Of a stretch of 13,986 nt of DNA, positions 6,371 to 13,986 are shown in pieces (position 1 is the first letter of the stretch; every line of letters starts with the position of its first letter). This stretch comes from CAISIP01 sp046594635 (lineage in GTDB: Bacteria > Pseudomonadota > Gammaproteobacteria > Burkholderiales > Burkholderiaceae_C), in assembly GCA_046594635.1 (NCBI GenBank), contig JBKJRR010000157.1:1-13986 (forward strand), in the 5' to 3' direction. Below the pieces are notes generated by a model that had not been told where the DNA came from, ran no database searches, and worked only from the letters and a program-made list of their open reading frames with translations. Made by a program: the position numbers and the translations under genes.

Positions 6371-6434
6371 AGGGTTTGCGGATAGGGTTGCAGCACATGG
6401 TTTGACGTGAACATGGAAGAGTCGGACGCGAGGT

Positions 6435-6447
6435 ACATCGGTGATGT
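6435..6447 (-). repeat. Small hairpin just downstream of argA
   Basis: ACATC (6435-6439), 3-base spacer, GATGT (6443-6447), two bases beyond the argA stop. A 5-bp stem without a T tract is weak; it may be a remnant terminator between argA and the ParA-like gene, or chance. The rest of the 92-bp gap shows nothing besides the ParA-like gene's ribosome site. Confidence 0.2.
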
Positions 6448-6448
6448 G

Positions 6449-7798
6449 TCAGCTCAACTTCTTGACCAGCACCAGGCTCTTGCGATCCCAGTTGTAAAGC
6501 CGCCGGCGCGCCTCAGGCAGTTTGTCGGGATCGCTCACGACAAAGCCACGCTTGAGGAACCAGTGCTTGGTGCGCGTCGTCAGCACAAAGATGCTCTCGA
6601 TGCCCATGGCCTTGGCCCGCTGCTCGACGCGCTTGAGCACCCGTTCACCGTCGCCAGAACCCTGTGAGTCAGGCGAAACCGTCAGTGCCGCCATTTCCGC
6701 GGTGCGGGCTTCGGGGTAGGGATACAACGCGGCGCAGGCGAAGATCACGCCGTCGTGTTCCAGGATGGTGTAGTAGCCGATATCGCGTTCGATCTCGGTA
6801 CGCCCGCGCTTGACCAGCGTGCCGTCTTTCTCGAATGGCTCGATCAGTTGCAGGATGCCGCCCACGTCATCCGCTGTAGCCTCGCGCAGGTTTTCCAGCT
6901 TTTCGTCCACGACCATGGTGCCGATGCCGTCGTGCACATACACCTCAAGCAGCAAGGCCCCATCGATTGCAAACGGCAGGATATGACTGCGTTCGACGCC
7001 ACTCTTGCACGCCTTGACGCAGTGCTGCAGGTAGAACGGGGTGTCCATTGGCGTGTTTGGCGGCGGCAGTTCGGCCAGCAGTTTCTCGGCCTGGGCCAGG
7101 GGCAACTCGGTATCGATCGGGTTGTCCTCACTCATCGGTTCGTTCGGGCGCACCAGGACGCCTGGAATTTCGGTCAGGAAGATCAGCTTGTCGCTTTGAA
7201 GGGCTATCGCGATCGAGGTGGCCGTCTCTTCCATGGTGAGATTGAACGCCTCGCCCGTCGGCGAGAAACCGAAAGGCGAGACCAGTACGATGGCGCCGAA
7301 ATCCAGCGACCGCTGGATACCGGCGCTGTCGACCTTGCGCACCAGGCCGGAACTTTTGAAATCCACGCCGTCGACAATACCCACCGGCCGTGCCGTGATG
7401 AAATTGCCTGATATGACGCGCACCGTCGAGTCGGCCATCGGGGTATTGGGCAGGCCCTGGCTGAAAGCGGCCTCGATTTCGTAGCGCAGCTGGCCGGCCG
7501 CCTCTTGCGCGCAATCGAGCGCCACCTCGTCCGTGATGCGAAGGCCATGGGAATACTGCGGCTCGTGCCCTTTGGCCTTGAGTTGTTCGTTGACCTGCGG
7601 GCGGAATCCGTGTACCAGCACGATCTTCACGCCCATGCTCTGAATCAGCGCCAGGTCCTGGGCCAGGTTGTGCAGTTTGCCGGCAGCTATTGCCTCACCG
7701 GCAATGGCCACCACGAAGGTCTGGTTGCGGAATTTGTGGATGTATGGCGCGACCGAGCGAAACCATGGCACAAAGGTGAAATTGAATACGGTGGACAT
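6449..7798 (-). CDS. argA: N-acetylglutamate synthase (amino-acid N-acetyltransferase)
   Basis: A 449-residue protein, close to E. coli ArgA (443). It transfers acetyl from acetyl-CoA to L-glutamate, the first step of arginine synthesis, in the cytoplasm. The N-terminal amino-acid-kinase-like domain (about 1-290) shows FRNQTFVVAIAGE, VHGFRPQVN (62-70) and SPTGEAFN; in this family it binds arginine for feedback inhibition. The C-terminal GNAT domain (about 303-449) has LTVSPDSQGSGDGERVL (372-388), the acetyl-CoA pyrophosphate loop, and ends TRTKHWFLKRGFV...LYNWDRKSLVLVKKL, typical of ArgA. The start at 7798 gives MSTVFNFTFVPWFRSVAPYIHKFR, the expected beginning. No Shine-Dalgarno precedes it: the leader is C-rich opposite the G-rich tract. 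Divergent from hrpA; the ParA-like gene lies downstream on the same strand. Confidence 0.97.
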   Translation of the reverse strand: MSTVFNFTFVPWFRSVAPYIHKFRNQTFVVAIAGEAIAAGKLHNLAQDLALIQSMGVKIVLVHGFRPQVNEQLKAKGHEPQYSHGLRITDEVALDCAQEAAGQLRYEIEAAFSQGLPNTPMADSTVRVISGNFITARPVGIVDGVDFKSSGLVRKVDSAGIQRSLDFGAIVLVSPFGFSPTGEAFNLTMEETATSIAIALQSDKLIFLTEIPGVLVRPNEPMSEDNPIDTELPLAQAEKLLAELPPPNTPMDTPFYLQHCVKACKSGVERSHILPFAIDGALLLEVYVHDGIGTMVVDEKLENLREATADDVGGILQLIEPFEKDGTLVKRGRTEIERDIGYYTILEHDGVIFACAALYPYPEARTAEMAALTVSPDSQGSGDGERVLKRVEQRAKAMGIESIFVLTTRTKHWFLKRGFVVSDPDKLPEARRRLYNWDRKSLVLVKKLS

Positions 7799-7807
7799 CG
7801 TCAGTGC

Positions 7808-7834
7808 GGGCGGGGCGGGGCGGCGCGGGAGGGG
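7808..7834 (+). other. Putative G-quadruplex tract in the argA-hrpA intergenic region
   Basis: Five guanine runs of three or four on the plus strand: 7808-7810, 7812-7815, 7817-7820, 7827-7829 and 7831-7834, with loops of 1, 1, 6 and 1 bases. This meets the usual G3+N1-7 rule with a spare run. It starts 10 bp from the argA ATG on that gene's template strand, and lies 75-101 bp before the hrpA ATG on that gene's coding strand. Folding in vivo and any regulatory effect are inference. Confidence 0.5.
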
Positions 7835-7896
7835 ATGTCAAAAGTGTAGCAGTCGCCCACGGAAATGGGTTTCACGGAAAGGGCTTCATCCACCGG

Positions 7897-7902
7897 GATA
7901 AT
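7897..7902 (+). promoter_or_regulatory. Candidate -10 box for hrpA, possible leaderless transcript
   Basis: GATAAT differs from TATAAT by one base and ends six bases before the hrpA ATG at 7909, so a start about seven bases downstream would fall on the A of the ATG. No Shine-Dalgarno precedes the ATG (TGCACC). A convincing -35 is missing: TTCACG at 7871-7876 matches four of six, but with a 20-bp spacer. Confidence 0.35.
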
Positions 7903-7908
7903 TGCACC

Positions 7909-10900
7909 ATGTCCGAACCGGTGCTTGAATTTCCAGAATCCCTGCCGGTATCGGCGATGCGCGACGAGATCATGCAGGCCATGGCCCGGCACCAGGTCAT
8001 CATCGTATGTGGTGAGACCGGCTCCGGCAAGACCACGCAGTTGCCCAAGATGGCGCTGGCGCTGGGCCGGGGCAAACGTGCGGTAGCGTTGGAGGGCTGG
8101 GGCAAGCCGGCCCATGCGCCGGGCCAGGGCAAACTGATAGGCCACACCCAGCCGCGTCGTATTGCCGCCAGTTCGGTCGCCAAGCGTATTGCCGAGGAGC
8201 TCAAGACGCCGCTGGGCGAGGTCGTGGGCTTCAAGGTGCGGTTTCAGGACCGCCTGTCGCGTGAAGCCTCGGTCAAGTTGATGACAGACGGCATCCTGCT
8301 GGCCGAGACCCAGACCGACCCGCTGCTCAAGGCCTACGACACGCTGATCATCGACGAGGCCCATGAGCGTAGTCTGAACATCGACTTTCTGCTGGGCTAC
8401 CTGCGCCAGATCCTGCCGCGCCGGCCGGATCTGAAGATCATCGTCACTTCGGCCACCATCGACGCCCAACGTTTTGCCGATCATTTCGCCTCGCGCCAGG
8501 GGCCGGCGCCGGTGATCATGGTCTCAGGCCGCATGTTCCCGGTGGAGCAGCGCTATCGGCCGTATGAGGAAAGCCGCGAGTACGACCTCAATAGCGCCAT
8601 CTGCGATGCGGTGGACGAGTTGTGGCTCGGCCCATCCGCTGCGCGCGACGTTGGCGATATTCTGGTATTTCTGCCCGGTGAGCGCGAGATCCGTGAGGCG
8701 GCCGACGCGCTGCGCCGTCACCTGAGCCACCAGGTGCATCTGCGCAACGCCGAAGTGGTGCCCTTGTTCGCGCGCCTGTCACAGGCAGAGCAGGACAAGG
8801 TCTTTGACAGCCACAGCGGCCGACGCATCGTGCTGGCCACCAACGTGGCCGAGACCTCGCTCACGGTTCCAGGCATCCGCTACGTCATCGACGTGGGCAC
8901 CGCCAGGATCAAACGCTACAGTTTTCGGAGCAAGGTCGAGCAGTTGCTGGTCGAGCCGGTGAGCCAGTCCTCGGCCAACCAGCGTGCCGGCCGATGTGGC
9001 CGGGTTGCCGACGGCATCTGCATACGGCTGTACGCGCAAGACGATTTCGAGCAGCGCGCGCGTTTTACCGATCCGGAGATCCTGCGCAGTTCGCTGGCCG
9101 GCGTCATCCTGCGCATGAAGTCGTTGCATCTGGGCATGGTGGAGGACTTCCCGTTCATAGAGCGTCCGCAGGCGCGTGCGATTGCCGACGGCTACCTGCT
9201 GTTGGCCGAACTTGGCGCGGTGGACGATGCCAATGAACTCACCGCTATCGGCAAGGAACTGGCGCGCTTGCCGCTTGATCCTAGAGTGGGCCGCATGATC
9301 CTGGAGGCGCGCGAGCGCCAGTCGCTGGACGAGGTACTGGTGATTGCCAGTGCGCTGAGTGTGCAGGACGTGCGCGACCGGCCGATGGAGGCGCAAGGCG
9401 CGGCGGACTCCGCGCATGTGAAGTTCGACGACGAACGCAGCGAATTCACCGGCTACCTCAAGTTGTGGAAGTGGATCAACCACGCGCGCGGCGAGAAGGG
9501 CAGTGCCGAACATCGCCTGTCCAACCGCCAGTACGAACAGCTGCTGCGGCAGAACTTTGTCAATATCCGTCGGGTGCGTGAGTGGAAAGACACCCATTCA
9601 CAGCTGCACACCGTGGTGGCCGAGCACAAATGGCGCCTGAACACGATACCGGCAACCTACGAACAACTGCATCTGTCGATGTTGTCGGGCCTGCTGGGCA
9701 ATGTGGGCTGCAAGCTTGAAGACGACGAGGCCTATCTGGGTGCGCGTGGCATCAAGTTCTACCGCCATCCGGGCGCACACCTGAGCAAGAAGCCGGGGCG
9801 ATGGATTCTGGCGGCTGAGTTGGTGGAGACCAGCCGGCTGTTCGGCCGCGGCATCGCCGCCATCGAGCCGCAATGGATAGAACAGGTCGCGGGACACCTG
9901 CTCAAGAAGCAGTTGCTCGATCCGCACTGGGAGAAAAAGTCGGCGCAGGTGACAGCGCTCGAACGCGCGACCTTGTATGGCATCGTGGTCTACAACGGCC
10001 GGCGGGTCGACTTCGGTCGGGTCGATCCGCAAGGTGCCCGCGAAATTTTCATTCGCCAGGCGCTGGTGGCGGGCGAATGGGAGACATCGCTGCCGTTTCT
10101 GGCCGCCAACCGCAAGCTGGTGGCCCAGGTGCAGGAGTTGGAGCACAAGTCGCGGCGCCAGGACGTGCTGGTCGACGATGAGCTGATCTACGCCTATTAC
10201 GACCAGCAACTGCCTGCCGACATCTGTGGCGGTCATGGCTGCGAGCAGTGGTACCGAAGGGCGGTGCTCGTCCAGCCCGGCCTGCTGATGCTCAATCGCG
10301 AGGAACTGATGCGCCATGAGGCGGCTGGCATCACGACCCAGGCGTTTCCACGCAGTCTGCGTCTGGGTGGTGTTGATTGTCAGGTCGAGTACCTGCACGA
10401 GCCCGGTGATGCGCGCGATGGCGTAACCGTCACCGTCCCTCTGTTCGTTCTCAACCAGGTGAACGAGGATCGTTGCGAGTGGCTCGTGCCTGGCATGCTC
10501 AAGGACAAGATACTGGCGCTGCTCAAAAGCCTGCACCAGAAGCCGCGCTCGCGTTTTGTGCCGCTGCCCGACAGTGCAGGCCGTATTGCCGAGCAGTTCA
10601 GTGCGCCGCAGGTGTTCGGTGGCGGCAGCCTGGTCGATGCCTTGCTAAAGCTGGTGCGCGACACCACCTCGCTGGACGTCAAACGCGCGGACTTCAAGCT
10701 CGATGCCTTGAGCCCGCACCATTTCATGAACTTCCGGGTGACAGACGACAACGGCCGACAGATGGGCGTGGGGCGCAACCTGGCCGCGCTCAAGGGCGAA
10801 CTCGGGAGCCAGGCACGTGGCGCGTTTCAGGCGCTGGCGGCGCTCAAGCTGGGCAAGGCGCCGGTGGTGGCGACCGCCAAGCCCGCAACCGGCTCTCAGG

Positions 10901-11829
10901 GGCCAGGGTCCGCCAGCGCTTCCAGAGCGCCTGGCGATCTTGCGCCTCTGGCGCCTGCCCTCGCCGCAATGCCGGCGGCCAACGAGCGCCATGTGGCGTG
11001 GACGTTCGGCGAGTTGCCCGAACTGCTGGAGATCCGCCGCAAAGGGCAGGTGCTGATCGGTTTTCCGGCGCTGATCGATGCGGTCGATGCCGTGACGATC
11101 GAGGTGTTCGATGAACCCGAAGTGGCGGCCTCGCGCCACCGTGCAGGTCTGCGTCGCCTGTTCGCGCTGCAGTTGCGTGATGCCTTGAAATACCTGGAGA
11201 AAAATATCCCCGACCTGCAGAAGATGGGCGCGGCCTACATGCCGCTGGGTACGGTGGGGCAGTTGCGCGGCCAGATCATCGAACTGGCGCTGGACCGTGC
11301 GTTTTTGCTTGACCCCTTGCCCACGGATGCCATGGCGTTCAAGCGCCGGATCGAAGAGGGGCGTTCGCGCCTGACTTTGATCGCCAACGAGGTTGCGCGT
11401 CTGGCGTCGACCATCCTGGTCGAATACGCGCTTGCAGTGCGCAAGATCAAGGACAGCCGCAATGCACCGGACGCCGTGGCCGATGCCCAGCAGCAGTTGC
11501 AGCGACTGATGCCGCGCGACTTTCTGGCCCGTACGCCCTGGACGCAGCTGCAGCATGTGGTGCGTTACCTCAAGGCCATCGTATTGCGCCTGGACAAGGT
11601 GCGGGCCGACCCAGCGCGAGATCAGGCGAGGCTGGCCGACATCCGGCCGCAGGAGGCCCGGTTTTGGCGCGAGGTAGCCGAACGCAAGGGCGTGACTGAT
11701 TCGCGATTGCAGGAATTTCGCTGGTTGCTTGAAGAGTTGCGTGTGAGCCTGTTCGCGCAGGAGTTGCGTACGCCGCAGCCGGTCAGCGTCAAGCGACTGG
11801 ACAAGGCGTGGGCGCAGATCAACAGTTGA
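7909..11829 (+). CDS. hrpA: ATP-dependent DEAH-box RNA helicase HrpA
   Basis: A 1306-residue protein, close to E. coli HrpA (1300), cytoplasmic and linked in that family to mRNA processing and ribosome rescue. Helicase motifs in order: I GETGSGKT (35-42), Ia TQPRR (80-84), Ib LMTDGIL (124-130), II DEAH (149-152), III SAT (181-183), IV LVFLPGEREI, V TNVAETSLT (311-319), VI QRAGRCGR (358-365). Winged-helix, helicase-associated and OB-like regions follow, then the long HrpA-specific C-terminal domain (DUF3418 type) to 1306. The frame is open to a GTG at 7804, but the intervening residues look like translated intergenic DNA and ATG 7909 gives the usual PESLPVS...HQVIIVCGETGSGKT start. Compared with E. 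coli the N-terminus is shorter by about 70 residues, an extra Gly/Pro-rich stretch lies between motifs I and Ia (about 56-74), and an Ala/Pro-rich linker lies near 984-1025. A permease gene follows after 10 bp. Confidence 0.96.
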   Translation: MSEPVLEFPESLPVSAMRDEIMQAMARHQVIIVCGETGSGKTTQLPKMALALGRGKRAVALEGWGKPAHAPGQGKLIGHTQPRRIAASSVAKRIAEELKTPLGEVVGFKVRFQDRLSREASVKLMTDGILLAETQTDPLLKAYDTLIIDEAHERSLNIDFLLGYLRQILPRRPDLKIIVTSATIDAQRFADHFASRQGPAPVIMVSGRMFPVEQRYRPYEESREYDLNSAICDAVDELWLGPSAARDVGDILVFLPGEREIREAADALRRHLSHQVHLRNAEVVPLFARLSQAEQDKVFDSHSGRRIVLATNVAETSLTVPGIRYVIDVGTARIKRYSFRSKVEQLLVEPVSQSSANQRAGRCGRVADGICIRLYAQDDFEQRARFTDPEILRSSLAGVILRMKSLHLGMVEDFPFIERPQARAIADGYLLLAELGAVDDANELTAIGKELARLPLDPRVGRMILEARERQSLDEVLVIASALSVQDVRDRPMEAQGAADSAHVKFDDERSEFTGYLKLWKWINHARGEKGSAEHRLSNRQYEQLLRQNFVNIRRVREWKDTHSQLHTVVAEHKWRLNTIPATYEQLHLSMLSGLLGNVGCKLEDDEAYLGARGIKFYRHPGAHLSKKPGRWILAAELVETSRLFGRGIAAIEPQWIEQVAGHLLKKQLLDPHWEKKSAQVTALERATLYGIVVYNGRRVDFGRVDPQGAREIFIRQALVAGEWETSLPFLAANRKLVAQVQELEHKSRRQDVLVDDELIYAYYDQQLPADICGGHGCEQWYRRAVLVQPGLLMLNREELMRHEAAGITTQAFPRSLRLGGVDCQVEYLHEPGDARDGVTVTVPLFVLNQVNEDRCEWLVPGMLKDKILALLKSLHQKPRSRFVPLPDSAGRIAEQFSAPQVFGGGSLVDALLKLVRDTTSLDVKRADFKLDALSPHHFMNFRVTDDNGRQMGVGRNLAALKGELGSQARGAFQALAALKLGKAPVVATAKPATGSQGPGSASASRAPGDLAPLAPALAAMPAANERHVAWTFGELPELLEIRRKGQVLIGFPALIDAVDAVTIEVFDEPEVAASRHRAGLRRLFALQLRDALKYLEKNIPDLQKMGAAYMPLGTVGQLRGQIIELALDRAFLLDPLPTDAMAFKRRIEEGRSRLTLIANEVARLASTILVEYALAVRKIKDSRNAPDAVADAQQQLQRLMPRDFLARTPWTQLQHVVRYLKAIVLRLDKVRADPARDQARLADIRPQEARFWREVAERKGVTDSRLQEFRWLLEELRVSLFAQELRTPQPVSVKRLDKAWAQINS

Positions 11830-11839
11830 GCGGACGTTC

Positions 11840-12769
11840 GTGAGTCGCTATCGGACCCGGCTGCGACACCCTCGGGTGCGTGGCGTATTGATGGTGATGC
11901 GCCGTGTCGAGCGCCTGCCGCCGACCGTGCGCGGCCTGATGTGGGTCAGTCTGTCAGGTCTGCTGTTTGTGATCCTGAACACCTTGCTGCGCGCACTGAG
12001 CTTGCAGTTGCACCCGCTGCAGGCGCAATTTCTGCGCTACCTGGCGGCCGTGGTCGTGATGTTGCCCTTGATCGCCCGATCGGGCGTGACGGCGTACTGG
12101 CCAACCCGGGTGGGCGGGCAGTTTGCGCGTGGCGCAGTGCATGCGGTTGGCCTGGTCCTGTGGTTCACGGCCCTGCCGCACATACCGCTGGCCGATACCA
12201 CCGCCATCGGTTTCACCGGGCCGATCTTCATCATGCTGGGCGCCTACCTGTTCTTTCGCGAGACCATGCGCTGGGAGCGCTGGCTGGCGTCGATGATCGG
12301 ATTTTGCGGTGTGATGATCGTCGTGGGGCCGCAACTCTCGGGAAGTGCCGGTGTCTACAACCTGCTGATGCTGGCATCGAGTCCGGTGTTTGCCGCCTCG
12401 TTCTTGATGACCAAGGCGTTGACCCGTTACGAGCGGGTCGAGGTGATCGTGTTCTGGCAGGCGCTGAGCGTGACCTTGTTCAGCCTGCCCATGGCCTGGT
12501 GGGTGTGGCAGTCGCCCAGTGCCTGGCAATGGTTCGGTTTTCTGATTGCGGGCGTGCTGGGTGTGGGCGGACATTACAGTGTGACCCGGGGTTTTGCGAT
12601 CGCCGACATTTCGTCCACCCAGTCGGTCAAGTTCCTAGACCTGGTCTGGGCTGCCAGCATGGGCTGGTTGTTCTTTGGCGATCTGCCGACCCAATCCACG
12701 CTGATCGGCGGTGTCGTGATCAGTGCATCGACGCTCTGGATTGCGCACCGGGAGTCCAAGCGGCGCTAG
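11840..12769 (+). CDS. EamA-type permease of the drug/metabolite transporter (DMT) superfamily
   Basis: Up to 309 residues, nearly all hydrophobic, in two homologous EamA repeats (about residues 34-170 and 172-303), consistent with ten membrane helices in the inner membrane. Recognisable features are GLLFVILNTLLRALSLQLHPLQAQFLRY at the first helix, TTAIGFTGPIFIMLGAYLFFRE closing the first half, and GGHYSVTRGFAIADIS...FLDLVWAASMGWLFFGD in the second. DMT proteins export or exchange metabolites such as amino acids, nucleotides or drugs; substrate cannot be read here. Start is uncertain: GTG 11840 has GAGCGGA five bases upstream and adds a basic N-terminus, while ATG 11891 or 11897 would begin nearer the first helix. 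It lies 10 bp after hrpA and is probably co-transcribed. It converges with the aminotransferase gene. Confidence 0.9.
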   Translation: MSRYRTRLRHPRVRGVLMVMRRVERLPPTVRGLMWVSLSGLLFVILNTLLRALSLQLHPLQAQFLRYLAAVVVMLPLIARSGVTAYWPTRVGGQFARGAVHAVGLVLWFTALPHIPLADTTAIGFTGPIFIMLGAYLFFRETMRWERWLASMIGFCGVMIVVGPQLSGSAGVYNLLMLASSPVFAASFLMTKALTRYERVEVIVFWQALSVTLFSLPMAWWVWQSPSAWQWFGFLIAGVLGVGGHYSVTRGFAIADISSTQSVKFLDLVWAASMGWLFFGDLPTQSTLIGGVVISASTLWIAHRESKRR

Positions 12770-12770
12770 C

Positions 12771-12809
12771 GGTTGCGCCAGCTGGCCCGCCTGTATGGGT
12801 GGTGCAACC
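12771..12809. terminator. Bidirectional terminator-like inverted repeat between convergent permease and aminotransferase genes
   Basis: GGTTGCGCCA (12771-12780) pairs with TGGTGCAACC (12800-12809), ten pairs with one G-U wobble in the plus-strand RNA (an A-C mismatch in the minus-strand RNA). The 19-base loop contains CCC and GGG that may extend the structure. It fills the gap between the TAG at 12767-12769 and the other gene's stop at 12809-12811. No T tract on either side, so efficiency is uncertain. Confidence 0.5.
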
Positions 12810-13986
12810 TAGAGCCGGGCCAGGCGTTCGAGCGCGCAGTGCAGCGTTTCGTCCTTCTTGGCGAAGCAGAACCGCACCACGTTCTGGTCAAAGCCATCGC
12901 CATAAAACGCCGATAACGGAATTGCGGCCACACCGATCTCGGACGTCAGCCATTGGCAAAAATCGGCTTCGCCGAGGTCTTTCTCGGGTACCGCCAGCGC
13001 GGATTTGTCGACACACTGGAAGTAGCTGCCTTCACTTGGCAGCAGTCGAAAGCGGGTGCTGGCCAGGCCGGCGCGGAACAGGTCTCTCTTGCGCTGGTAG
13101 AACGCCGGCAGTTCCTGGTAGTGGCTGGGCTGTGCCATGAAGCTGGCCAGCCCGTGCTGCATCGGTGTATTGACGGTGAACACGTTGAACTGGTGCACCT
13201 TGCGGAACTCGGCCATCAACGGCGCGGGCGCCGCCACGAAGCCGATCTTCCACCCGGTCACGTGGTAGGTCTTGCCGAAACTCGACACGATGAAGGCACG
13301 GGCAGCCAACCCCGGAAAACGCGCTGCACTGTGGTGCTGCTGACCGTCGAACACCATGTGCTCGTAGACCTCGTCGCTGATCAGGAAAATATCGGTCGGT
13401 GCCAGTAACTCCTGCAGGTGCAGCATGTCCTTTTGGCTCCACACCGTCGCGCTCGGGTTGTGCGGGCTGTTGACAAGGATGGCACGGGTTCGCGGTGTGA
13501 TCGCCGCGGTGATCCTGTCGAAATCGGGTCGAAAGTTGCCGGGCGTCAGCGGCACACGCACCGGGATGCCGCCTGCGAGTTCGATATTGGGTACGTAGGA
13601 GTCGTAGCAGGGGTCGAGCACGATCACCTCGTCGCCGGGTCGCACGATGGCCAGGATTGCCGTGAAGATGGCCTGGGTCGCGCCAGCTGTCACGGTAATC
13701 TCGCTCGCTGCGTCGTAAGCGCGTCCCCCGTGCGGACCGTGCCAGGCGCTCAGCTTGGTCGCGATTGCTTCACGCAGTGGCGCTACGCCGGTCATCGGCG
13801 GGTACTGGTTCAGGCCCTGTGACATCGCTTCGGTGACGGCGCCGACCAGAGCCGGTTCACAAGGGAAATCCGGGAAGCCCTGGCCCAGGTTGACCGCTTT
13901 TTTTTCCGCCGCCAGTGCAGACATGACGGTGAATATGGTCGAGCCGACGTTGGGCAGTTTCGTGAGGAGGAGTGGGGTGCGCGAGA
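12809..13986 (-). CDS. ybdL: PLP-dependent class I/II aminotransferase, YbdL-like methionine aminotransferase (5' truncated by window edge)
   Basis: The frame continues to the right edge without a stop, reading LPNVGSTIFTVMSALAAEKK just upstream of the internal ATG at 13924, which matches the usual N-terminus of YbdL/kynurenine aminotransferase proteins; the true start therefore lies beyond the window. Counting from that internal Met, fold-type I motifs are NLGQGFPDF (12-20), YPPMTG (41-46), TAGATQAIF (79-87), NSPHNPSAT (152-160), SDEVYEHMVFDG (183-194) and the PLP-lysine segment SSFGKTYHVTGWKIG with Lys218. The C-terminal half (KVHQFNVFTVNTP, CQWLTSEIGVAAIPLSAFY, RFCFAKKDETL) closely follows E. 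coli YbdL. Known role: transfer of the amino group of methionine, and some aromatic amino acids, to 2-oxo acids, as in methionine salvage. Alternatives are kynurenine-oxoglutarate transaminase or glutamine transaminase K-like enzymes. It converges with the permease gene. Confidence 0.93.
   Translation of the reverse strand, partial: SRTPLLLTKLPNVGSTIFTVMSALAAEKKAVNLGQGFPDFPCEPALVGAVTEAMSQGLNQYPPMTGVAPLREAIATKLSAWHGPHGGRAYDAASEITVTAGATQAIFTAILAIVRPGDEVIVLDPCYDSYVPNIELAGGIPVRVPLTPGNFRPDFDRITAAITPRTRAILVNSPHNPSATVWSQKDMLHLQELLAPTDIFLISDEVYEHMVFDGQQHHSAARFPGLAARAFIVSSFGKTYHVTGWKIGFVAAPAPLMAEFRKVHQFNVFTVNTPMQHGLASFMAQPSHYQELPAFYQRKRDLFRAGLASTRFRLLPSEGSYFQCVDKSALAVPEKDLGEADFCQWLTSEIGVAAIPLSAFYGDGFDQNVVRFCFAKKDETLHCALERLARL

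Noticed and set aside
7836..7841. Perfect TTGACA on the minus strand upstream of argA as a -35 box
   Set aside because: At 17 bp spacing the -10 position reads CCGCCC; the C-rich stretch offers no AT-rich -10, so it is not convincing as a sigma-70 promoter.
7804..7908. An upstream GTG start extending HrpA by 35 residues
   Set aside because: The extension translates the G-rich intergenic tract into Gly/Arg-rich sequence unlike HrpA N-termini, and begins just six bases from the divergent argA start codon.
9598..10536. A 312-codon minus-strand open frame inside hrpA
   Set aside because: Fully embedded opposite conserved HrpA sequence, with His/Gln/Arg-rich low-information composition.
11941..13140. 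A 399-codon plus-strand open frame across the permease and aminotransferase genes
   Set aside because: The permease frame is strongly membrane-like and the aminotransferase frame carries all PLP motifs; this frame has neither and runs through the intergenic hairpin.

Overview
The window looks like a chromosomal segment of a high-GC betaproteobacterium, most likely Burkholderiales. This is inferred from the GC-rich, GC3-biased genes, an orphan Bug/TctC-type periplasmic binding protein, a two-domain ArgA divergent from a long HrpA helicase, and an RTX C-terminus of the type common in large repetitive proteins of that order. No phage, insertion sequence, CRISPR array, tRNA or rRNA is visible. 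Gene density is high and no gene-free gap exceeds about 130 bp.

Left edge (1-1480): the C-terminal part of a large RTX protein, running rightward and cut by the window edge. It has two blocks of calcium-binding glycine-rich nonapeptides around a beta-sandwich resembling Ca-dependent xylan-binding modules (CBM60-like), and ends in a type I secretion-style tail.

Catabolic island (1551-5626): an enolase-superfamily enzyme of the mandelate racemase type (+), a LysR regulator (-), a Bug/TctC solute-binding protein (+) and an SDR dehydrogenase (+). The LysR gene is divergent from the binding protein, and their 131-bp intergenic region carries two inverted repeats that could be operators. The simplest reading is a regulated unit that captures a hydroxy- or sugar-acid, dehydrates or racemises it, and oxidises the product with NAD(P). 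The substrate cannot be read from the sequence.

Housekeeping block (5649-12769): an orphan ParA/MinD-like deviant-Walker ATPase (-) lies downstream of argA (-), which encodes the first enzyme of arginine synthesis. argA is divergent from hrpA (+), a 1306-residue DEAH-box RNA helicase, followed after 10 bp by an EamA/DMT-type permease (+). The argA-hrpA intergenic region holds a five-run G-quadruplex-like tract, and the hrpA ATG has a GATAAT box at leaderless spacing.

Right edge (12809-13986): a PLP aminotransferase closely resembling E. coli YbdL (methionine aminotransferase), on the minus strand and cut at its N-terminus by the window edge. It converges with the permease across a 39-bp gap almost filled by a 10-bp inverted repeat, probably a shared terminator.

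I see no clear evidence of a wholly new system. The least understood items are the mandelate-racemase/LysR/Bug/SDR island, the orphan ParA-like ATPase and the G-rich tract beside the helicase gene.
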